Source: Acidobacteriota bacterium
Lineage (GTDB): Bacteria > Acidobacteriota > Aminicenantia > UBA2199
Reading direction: 5' to 3'
Assembly (NCBI GenBank): GCA_021817755.1
Contig: JAKAGC010000274.1
Coordinates: forward strand, 1-6,042
Length of the DNA: 6,042 bases
Under the pieces are notes generated by a model. That model was not told where the DNA came from. It saw only the letters and a list, made by a program, of their open reading frames with translations, and made no database searches. The position numbers and the translations under genes are program-made. Positions 1 to 5,420 of this stretch are shown here, in pieces (the first letter of the stretch is position 1; every line of letters starts with the position of its first letter).

Positions 1-478
1 TGGCTTTATTTTGAGAATATTTTATCCCGTGGGTCCTGGATTGCTCTGATCCATCGAGGGTATAAAAAATATCGGAAAGAATGGTCTCATTTTTTTCGGA
101 TTTCATGGGTTGAAAAGAAAGAGTTATTTTCACGTTATTAAGGTATGTCCCGGCTTCAGGTTTAAATTGTATTACTCCTCCGGTAGAGACAGGATTTGCG
201 ATATTAGAGGTAGAAGAAACAACATTAGATGCGGATGTACCGGATGAAGTTGTCTTTGTACTTCCATTATTCTGCGCAGGTTCATGAGAAGTGGTGTTAG
301 CAGTCTCCCGGGTGGTTGTTTGATCGGATATGGGAACGGAGGCTTTACTCCTTGCCTTAATAACAAGCACTGCTGCTACAGCAATAAAAACAATAATTAC
401 AACGACAAGCAAAATAGTTAACAATGTGTTATTGGAACGAACATCGGGTTGTTCGATTGGATTTGATGGTTCTGACAT
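1..478 (-). CDS. Membrane protein with Ser/Thr-rich linker and CHB_HEX_C-like domain (3' end cut by window edge)
   Basis: The open frame runs from an ATG at 476-478 to the left edge without a stop (159 complete codons), so the gene is partial. An AGGAG at 487-491 lies 8 bases upstream of the ATG and supports this start. The protein has a short acidic N-terminus, one membrane helix at about residues 19-40, then a low-complexity linker at about 47-99 in which roughly 24 of 53 residues are Ser or Thr. From about residue 102 it reads like the chitobiase/beta-hexosaminidase C-terminal-type domain (CHB_HEX_C_1): FKPEAGTYLNNVKITLS, then IFYTLDGSE. In that family the P-x-G-x-Y and YTLDG motifs mark an Ig-like beta fold. 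Topology is uncertain: K41, R43 and K45 after the helix against an acidic N-terminus favour a cytoplasmic C-terminus by the positive-inside rule, although such domains are usually extracellular. It follows kinase C by 22 bases, so it may be a partner or substrate of that kinase; this is inference. No catalytic domain is visible in the part present. Confidence 0.8.
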   Translation of the reverse strand, partial: MSEPSNPIEQPDVRSNNTLLTILLVVVIIVFIAVAAVLVIKARSKASVPISDQTTTRETANTTSHEPAQNNGSTKTTSSGTSASNVVSSTSNIANPVSTGGVIQFKPEAGTYLNNVKITLSFQPMKSEKNETILSDIFYTLDGSEQSRTHGIKYSQNKA

Positions 479-486
479 AATTGATT

Positions 487-491
487 CTCCT
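487..491 (-). promoter_or_regulatory. Ribosome binding site (AGGAG) of the CHB_HEX_C-like membrane protein
   Basis: On the minus strand AGGAG, extendable to AGGAGA, sits 8 bases before the ATG at 476-478, inside the 22-base gap after the kinase C stop codon. It fixes the start of a gene that has no stop codon in this window. Confidence 0.7.
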
Positions 492-500
492 ATATTTAGA

Positions 501-1496
501 TTAAATATAATAAAAAATAAGAATAACCAGGATAATAAAAATAATTACAGCACCGGAGAGTAATAAAAATAAGAGTTTTCTTTTTGGATCGGGTGCAGAA
601 TCATTTTTATCATATGCGGAATCACGGATATATTTTTCAAGCATGATACGAGCCTGGGTTGCATTAAAACGGTTTTTTTTGTCTTTGGCCATCATGCCGT
701 CTATAAGGGGTTGATATTTTTTGACTTCGGGAGGAAGAAGAGGGATTGAAGGATCAAGATGCTGTTTAAAGAGATCGGGAAAATTTTTCCCGTTATATGG
801 AAGTTTACCGCTTAACATTTCAAAAAGTACGACACCGAGGCTGTATATATCGCTAAGGTGATCGGATTTTTCAGCCCTGCATAATTCAGGACTCATGTAA
901 TGAGGAGTTCCGAGAATGGAGAAGGGTTTTGTAAAATCGGATTTGGAATGAATCGCTCGAACAAGACCGAAATCGGCAAGAACGGGGTGACCGTTTGCTC
1001 GAAAAAGAATGTTTGCAGGTTTGATATCACGGTGAATTACACCGCACCGGTGAGCATATTCAAGGGCTTTGGCAAGTTTCCGAACGGTTTTTAGCACATC
1101 GATTTTTTTTAGTTTAACCTTTTGATCATACAGGACATTTTTTAAGCTGTTTTTAAGATACTCCATTATGATATAGGGTTTTTCATCTTTGCCTACCCCG
1201 AAAATCTTAATAATATAAGGATGAGACAGCCTTGAAACGACATGGAGTTCACGATGAAACCGGTATAATGCTTCTTTTTCTTTCCTGGATTCGGGACTCA
1301 ATACTTTAATTGCAACGGTCCTGCCTGATTTTTTTTCAATTCCTTTATATACAATTCCAGTCGCACCTTTTCCGACGGGTTTAACGATGTTATATCCGGG
1401 GATAATAAGTGAAACTGTAGAAGGGTCGGAATTAATATCCGATTGAAAAGCATGAGTCAACAATTCGGTAGTTTCTTTTGAATCAAATGGAGTCAT
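501..1496 (-). CDS. Tail-anchored Hanks-type Ser/Thr protein kinase (kinase C)
   Basis: A complete 331-residue kinase that should transfer phosphate from ATP to Ser or Thr of protein targets on the cytoplasmic side of the membrane. An N-terminal extension of about 34 residues precedes the kinase domain (about 35-290). The motifs are all present: glycine loop GKGATG (42-47), ATP-binding lysine K64 in AIKV, helix-C glutamate E83, catalytic loop HRDIKPAN (155-162), DFG (175-177), GTPHYMSPE (196-204). A basic KRK (305-307) is followed by one hydrophobic helix (about 308-330) that ends the protein, leaving essentially no residues beyond the membrane. The kinase therefore has no extracytoplasmic sensor domain, unlike PASTA kinases. 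The start is supported by AAGGA 7 bases upstream. It begins 11 bases after the FGE-like gene stops and is likely cotranscribed with it. It is more canonical than kinases A and B and not an obvious recent copy of either. Its substrate is not known. Confidence 0.95.
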   Translation of the reverse strand: MTPFDSKETTELLTHAFQSDINSDPSTVSLIIPGYNIVKPVGKGATGIVYKGIEKKSGRTVAIKVLSPESRKEKEALYRFHRELHVVSRLSHPYIIKIFGVGKDEKPYIIMEYLKNSLKNVLYDQKVKLKKIDVLKTVRKLAKALEYAHRCGVIHRDIKPANILFRANGHPVLADFGLVRAIHSKSDFTKPFSILGTPHYMSPELCRAEKSDHLSDIYSLGVVLFEMLSGKLPYNGKNFPDLFKQHLDPSIPLLPPEVKKYQPLIDGMMAKDKKNRFNATQARIMLEKYIRDSAYDKNDSAPDPKRKLLFLLLSGAVIIFIILVILIFYYI

Positions 1497-1503
1497 ATTT
1501 CAT

Positions 1504-1508
1504 TCCTT
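1504..1508 (-). promoter_or_regulatory. Ribosome binding site (AAGGA) of kinase C
   Basis: Minus-strand AAGGA lies 7 bases before the ATG at 1494-1496 and overlaps by one base the TAA stop of the FGE-like gene. This packing favours translational coupling of the exported FGE-like protein and the kinase. Confidence 0.65.
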
Positions 1509-3775
1509 TATTTAATGTCGAGATAAATTCGGAAGCCGACATCTTTGGATTTGGATTTTGGAGACCTGGAATCCCTGGCATACGTTGTACAATCATAGCC
1601 ATCGGAATTCCACCCGCCGCCTCTCACCACCCGTTTACTGCCTGCAGGAGGTCCTTGAGGATTTTTGCCAGGGGATTTGGAATAATAGGTTTCATAATAC
1701 CAATCGTTTACCCATTCGGCGACATTTCCTGCCATATCAAACAAGCCATATGGGGAGACACCTGCGGGAAACGAACCGATAGGGACCGTTTTTTTCAGTT
1801 TTGAAGACTTATTAAAATTAAGTTTATCTTCACCGGTAGTGGTATTTCCCCACGGAAATACTATTTCATCTGTACCTCTTGCGGCTTTTTCCCATTCGGC
1901 TTCGGTTGGAAGCCTGAAAGTTAAGCCGGTATTTTGCGACAGCCACCGGGAAAACTCTGAAGCATCAAACCATGATATATTGATAACCGGAAGTCTTCCC
2001 CTCCCCCATCCTTTATCGTCGGGTTTCTCCCTTTTGGTTTCGGTACAAAAAAGATCATATTGCTCAAATGAGACCTCGTATTTTCCTATCCAGAAGCCAT
2101 CGAGAAATACACTATGTTTGGGATTGGAATCAGAATTGGCAATATCGGCACCGATGGTAAAATTCCCTTCAGGGATATAAACGACTTCTATACCATTTGA
2201 AAGAATGGCTTCCCAATACCCTTGATTATTTCTGGAGATTTTTTGCGATTTATCTTTTATCTTTGCAAAAAAAGGATAGAACTGGTTGATTAATAAGGGT
2301 TTTAATAATTCAAAGTTATCGATTTCAAATTTTCGCCAGAGGGTTTGATCGAATTCATTGATTTTCTTAAATCGTTCACTGATATTTTTTTCTTCAAAGG
2401 GTATAAGACGATAGGCAATCAAGAAGAAGTCCAATGCTTTTTCAAATTCATTCTTTGTGAGTAAACTATCGCCCTGATCGATGTAATTTTTCAGTATCAT
2501 ACTATTTTCATTAGCAAATTTCTGCCATTTTTCATTGTATTTGGATGCAATATTGATTAATGAGATGGATATTTCCCGGGCACGTTCAGGAAAGAACCGA
2601 AACCCATAAAGAAAAAATCTCATGGCAGTATCGATATCTCCGGAATTATAATAATCAAGTGCGTTTGAAATGTATTCAGCAAGTTGGGATTGATATTTTA
2701 CAGAATATTTATCCCATTCTTTTTTTTGAGAATCCATAATTACAATCAGCCGTTTTGCGATTTCTTCTTTTTCCATTGGGAGTAATCGATACGCATAAAA
2801 CAAGTAATCAATAGCCATTTCAAATTCGGAATCTTTTAATGCTTTAATGGAATAATCGAAATAAGATTCAAATTCTTTACGGAAATCATTGGCTATCATT
2901 TCCCAATTTCCTTTGTATGAATAAAACAATTCGATCATTTTATCGGAATTTACTTTTCGTTTATCAGGAAAGAGCTTATTCCCGATAATATAGAAAGATA
3001 ACCGAGTACGGATATCCGACTTTTCCGTAAATTTCTCAGAATTATTGAAACATTCGTCCAATTGGGAAATTTTCGTTTCCTTAAATCTTTCCCATTCAGG
3101 AATATCCGATTGGGAGGTATTGAGCATTTTTCCAAGGACTTCATTAGAGTTTGCAGAAATAGCTTTCCAGGCTTCAAGATAATATTCGAGTGCGGAATAA
3201 TAATCCTGATTAAGTGCACATGCTTCTCCACTTTTCATATAGGAATAATAAGTATCATTATCCTCACACTCTTTAATTTTTCGTTGTGCGACGGGATCCC
3301 TGGGATTAATTTCGATAATTTTATTATAATAATCTTTTGCTTCTTTAAATTTTTTATCCTGAAAATTTAAATTGCCTTGCTCAAGATACCATTCAATGGG
3401 TTGATTAACAGGAATATTATTTGCAGTCTTTTGAGTTTGGTTTGTCTGAGTAACAGGAGCAGGTGGGGGTTGTACAAAAATATTTTGAAATACGACAAAT
3501 TCAGATTGTTCTGCATTAAATCCTTTCCCCATTTCGGTAATATTTAATTCGGATTTATCTTCAAGCACCTTTTCAACTTTGAAAAAACCAATATTAAGTG
3601 GTTTATTCTTTACAATGGTTTTAACAATACCGGTAAAACCGACTTCGATTCCATCCTTCTTTCCTTTATCGATGGTTAACCAATGCCCGGCTTTTGAAAT
3701 CACATTGGCTCTTTTTTCACATAGAAGGATAAGAGGCAGCATTATCAGTATCATTAAGGCGATAAATCGCTTCAT
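1508..3775 (-). CDS. Exported TPR/63-residue-repeat protein with C-terminal FGE-sulfatase (SUMF1-like) domain
   Basis: A 755-residue protein. The start chosen is the ATG at 3773-3775, because an AGGAGG lies 7 bases upstream and a signal sequence (MKRFIALMILIMLPL...) begins there; an in-frame ATG at 3800-3802 would add nine residues and has no ribosome site. Domains in order: signal or anchor helix (1-19); a beta-rich region (about 22-98) with TIDKGKKDGIEVG; a Pro/Gln/Thr linker (101-126); two TPR-like units (about 127-208); four 63-residue helical repeats (228-479); an FGE-sulfatase/DUF323 domain (about 528-753). The last shows VYIPEGNFTIG, RLPTEAEWEKAARG, GLFDMAGNVAEWVNDW and RGGGW...VGFR. 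True formylglycine-generating enzymes use two cysteines spaced C-x4-C; here the pair reads S724...C729, so sulfatase-activating activity is doubtful. C19 follows LILL, a poor lipobox, so the protein may be an uncleaved anchor rather than a lipoprotein. A role as extracytoplasmic sensor or activator for the adjacent kinases is inferred from context. Confidence 0.93.
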   Translation of the reverse strand: MKRFIALMILIMLPLILLCEKRANVISKAGHWLTIDKGKKDGIEVGFTGIVKTIVKNKPLNIGFFKVEKVLEDKSELNITEMGKGFNAEQSEFVVFQNIFVQPPPAPVTQTNQTQKTANNIPVNQPIEWYLEQGNLNFQDKKFKEAKDYYNKIIEINPRDPVAQRKIKECEDNDTYYSYMKSGEACALNQDYYSALEYYLEAWKAISANSNEVLGKMLNTSQSDIPEWERFKETKISQLDECFNNSEKFTEKSDIRTRLSFYIIGNKLFPDKRKVNSDKMIELFYSYKGNWEMIANDFRKEFESYFDYSIKALKDSEFEMAIDYLFYAYRLLPMEKEEIAKRLIVIMDSQKKEWDKYSVKYQSQLAEYISNALDYYNSGDIDTAMRFFLYGFRFFPERAREISISLINIASKYNEKWQKFANENSMILKNYIDQGDSLLTKNEFEKALDFFLIAYRLIPFEEKNISERFKKINEFDQTLWRKFEIDNFELLKPLLINQFYPFFAKIKDKSQKISRNNQGYWEAILSNGIEVVYIPEGNFTIGADIANSDSNPKHSVFLDGFWIGKYEVSFEQYDLFCTETKREKPDDKGWGRGRLPVINISWFDASEFSRWLSQNTGLTFRLPTEAEWEKAARGTDEIVFPWGNTTTGEDKLNFNKSSKLKKTVPIGSFPAGVSPYGLFDMAGNVAEWVNDWYYETYYSKSPGKNPQGPPAGSKRVVRGGGWNSDGYDCTTYARDSRSPKSKSKDVGFRIYLDIK
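2339..3094 (-). repeat. Four tandem 63-residue (189-bp) protein repeats in the FGE-like protein
   Basis: Residues 228-479 of the exported protein divide into four ungapped units of exactly 63 residues. Each starts with Trp (W228, W291, W354, W417, with W480 opening a degenerate fifth) and has Pro at unit position 43 (P270, P333, P396, P459). Units 2-4 share the pattern Y-x-AL...-A-x-x-[YF][FL]-x-Y-x-[FY]R-[LF]-P before the proline, such as FYAYRLLP, LYGFRFFP and LIAYRLIP. The first unit is more diverged. The middle of each unit resembles a TPR helix pair; the remainder would supply further helix. The DNA copies are diverged, so the repeats look old and selected at protein level. Confidence 0.85.
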
Positions 3776-3856
3776 TTTCGAACCTCCTGTCAATTTGGCC
3801 ATAACGATTTAAATTAAAATTTTTGTAAGTACAATTTATTACAGCCTAGTCATATA
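3776..3856 (-). promoter_or_regulatory. 81-bp intergenic gap, possible internal promoter or operator
   Basis: This is the largest gap in the window and the only one with room for a promoter. It is very AT-rich in the middle and holds a small perfect inverted repeat, TTGTA-AG-TACAA, at 3823-3834. On the minus strand TTGTAC (3829-3834) could serve as a -35 box, with poor -10 candidates (TTTAAA or TAAATC) 15-17 bases further on. No convincing terminator hairpin is seen after the FHA gene. The FGE-like gene may therefore have its own start of transcription, but read-through from upstream is equally possible. Confidence 0.2.
3783..3788 (-). promoter_or_regulatory. Ribosome binding site (AGGAGG) that fixes the FGE-like protein start
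   Basis: Minus-strand AGGAGG lies 7 bases before the ATG at 3773-3775, the strongest ribosome site in the window. It sits downstream of the alternative in-frame ATG at 3800-3802 and thus argues for the shorter protein with the signal helix at its very N-terminus. Confidence 0.85.
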
Positions 3857-4498
3857 TCAAAAAATTTTCTCCACAATAAATTCGATATGTCCTATGGAGA
3901 TGGATACTCGATCGGGCATAAAAAATGCCTTCTCGGGTTGTATATCAATGTTATTTACCTTAGTGGGATTAACAGTCGAATGATTAACAATAATGAGTTT
4001 ATGATTTTTATACCAGATGGTTGTATGCAAACGGGAAACAGTGGGATGAACGACCTGGAAATAAGGATGGGATTGCTTATGAACGGCACGCCCGATTCTC
4101 ACAAAACCGATGGGATTTTCGGGTGAGCTGCAATTGCGAATGATGTATTCCTTACCGGAAAGATAGTCATTAATAAAACGAACCTTTGCAAGAGGAAAAT
4201 TATGAGATTGGTGCTGCTGTTTAGTTAAATTGGATGCCACCTGTGCAAGAATGCCACTTAAACGAGCAGTACTTTCCCTTAATTCGTCTATTTTCTGAGC
4301 CAACATTCCGACAGAGACACGTTTCATTTCGGCGGTGGTAACATAACCGGATTTTTTGTGGGAATTTTCGGAGGATGGTGGTAAAAGAATGGGATTGGTA
4401 TTATGATGAACTTCTTGGGGAGCTTTCTTCTTTCCAATACGAAATCGAGTTTGTTCTGCTAATTGATGATAATATGGAGTTTTAATGGTTCTATGCAT
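3857..4498 (-). CDS. FHA-domain protein (phosphothreonine reader)
   Basis: A complete 213-residue protein with a C-terminal forkhead-associated domain at about residues 117-211. FHA domains bind phosphothreonine peptides and commonly pair with Ser/Thr kinases. The hallmarks are visible: RIGRA (134-138), TVSRLH (153-158) with the phosphate-contacting Ser and Arg, and NHSTVNPTKVNN (172-183), where the usual NGT is NPT, a variant also found in the family, followed by the conserved Asn. The C-terminal strands read ISIGHIEFIVEKIF. Before the domain lie a basic, probably unstructured N-terminus (1-55) and a helix-forming stretch (about 56-93) that could mediate oligomerisation. No signal peptide or membrane helix is seen, so it should be cytoplasmic. 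Its ATG follows the kinase B stop codon by a single base, with GAGG 12 bases upstream inside the kinase gene, so translation is probably coupled. A role as phospho-dependent adaptor or substrate of kinases A, B or C is inferred from context. Confidence 0.92.
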   Translation of the reverse strand: MHRTIKTPYYHQLAEQTRFRIGKKKAPQEVHHNTNPILLPPSSENSHKKSGYVTTAEMKRVSVGMLAQKIDELRESTARLSGILAQVASNLTKQQHQSHNFPLAKVRFINDYLSGKEYIIRNCSSPENPIGFVRIGRAVHKQSHPYFQVVHPTVSRLHTTIWYKNHKLIIVNHSTVNPTKVNNIDIQPEKAFFMPDRVSISIGHIEFIVEKIF

Positions 4499-4499
4499 G

Positions 4500-5417
4500 T
4501 TAATTCAAATCCTCACGAGATAGAAAGTATTCCATTCTACTAACGACTTCTCTTGCATCGGGTCTGGCAGAAGGTGTTTTATGAAGCATCTGCCTGATAA
4601 AAAGCATGATATCCTGAGGAATAGAGGCAGTAATTTCAGGAATAGGACATTCCTGGTGCATTTTTAAGATATCGATAATATTGGGAGAATCATAAATAGG
4701 CCTTCTTTCCAGCATATAAAACCAGATAGCGCCTAATGAGTAAATATCGGTCTTATCATCTACCATTTTACCGGCACTATGTTCAGGAGACATATAGAAG
4801 GGTTTCCCGACAAGTGCACCATGCAATGTCCGATATTCGGAAAATTCCTGTTTTGCAATACCAAAATCAATGAGAGTTACTTTGTTTTGATTTATAATGA
4901 TATTATCCGGTGAGATATCGCGATGGAGAATTCCAAGGGAATGAGATGCATGGAGAGCACGAGCAACTTCTTTAAGTATGAATATCTGCCCTTTGAGAGA
5001 AGGAATATTCCCGGATTTTATTGCCTGGAGCAGATTGATTCCACTTAAATACTCCATAGCAATAAAATAAGGTCCAGTGGAAGAGGGATGGCTGTATTCA
5101 AGAACCTTCACGACGGGGCTATCGGGAAACCGTTCATTAATCCGCTGCAAATTTTCTCCTTCTTTGAGGAACTTATAGACAAGGTCTTTATCTTTCATCA
5201 ATCCGCTATCCATAACTTTTACAACTACAATTCGTTTTAGAATTTTGTTTTTGGCACAATATATAGTAGCCATTCCCCCCTTACCTATGGATTTAAATTG
5301 TGAATAATCACCAAAACACTTTCCAGATTTCTTTCTTGATAATATAATATAAAAGAGGCATAGAATTACCGAAAGCAGCACAAGAAAAACCAAACCTATA
5401 AAGATATCCGTATCCAT
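4500..5417 (-). CDS. Membrane-anchored Hanks-type Ser/Thr protein kinase (kinase B)
   Basis: A complete 305-residue kinase. A very short N-terminus is followed by one hydrophobic helix (about 5-26), then basic RKK (28-30) and the kinase domain (about 38-300), so the catalytic domain should face the cytoplasm with only a few residues outside. Motifs: glycine loop GKGGMAT (45-51), lysine K67 in VVVKV, helix-C glutamate probably E86, catalytic loop HRDISPDN (165-172), DFG (184-186), SPE (210-212), and R285 near the end. All residues needed for catalysis are present. It starts 3 bases after the kinase A stop codon and has no clear Shine-Dalgarno sequence, so it is probably translated by coupling to kinase A. 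It shares long blocks with kinase A (AHSLGI, LIDFG, DIYSLG, MHQE), pointing to a tandem duplication. The FHA gene follows after one base. The target is unknown; the FHA protein is a natural candidate. Confidence 0.95.
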   Translation of the reverse strand: MDTDIFIGLVFLVLLSVILCLFYIILSRKKSGKCFGDYSQFKSIGKGGMATIYCAKNKILKRIVVVKVMDSGLMKDKDLVYKFLKEGENLQRINERFPDSPVVKVLEYSHPSSTGPYFIAMEYLSGINLLQAIKSGNIPSLKGQIFILKEVARALHASHSLGILHRDISPDNIIINQNKVTLIDFGIAKQEFSEYRTLHGALVGKPFYMSPEHSAGKMVDDKTDIYSLGAIWFYMLERRPIYDSPNIIDILKMHQECPIPEITASIPQDIMLFIRQMLHKTPSARPDAREVVSRMEYFLSREDLN

Positions 5418-5420
5418 TTT

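Noticed and set aside
172..366. Minus-strand open frame of 64 codons inside 1-478
   Set aside because: It is a different frame of the same strand; the frame starting at 478 has a ribosome site, a membrane helix and a recognisable CHB_HEX_C-like domain.
330..563. Plus-strand open frame of 77 codons over the left-hand gene boundary
   Set aside because: It lies opposite the membrane-helix region of the minus-strand gene and the kinase C tail, has no ribosome site, and its hydrophobic content is a by-product of the minus-strand coding sequence.
1508..1640. Diversity-generating retroelement variable region at the end of the C-type-lectin-like FGE domain
   Set aside because: DGR targets often end in this fold, but no reverse transcriptase, template repeat or adenine-targeted (AAC-rich) codon pattern is visible in the window.
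1478..1804. Plus-strand open frame of 108 codons opposite the FGE domain
   Set aside because: It mirrors the strongly conserved FGE-sulfatase coding sequence and shows no domain or start signal of its own.
3776..3802. Longer start of the FGE-like protein at 3800-3802
   Set aside because: It would place nine residues before the signal helix and has no ribosome site, whereas AGGAGG is ideally spaced for the ATG at 3773-3775.
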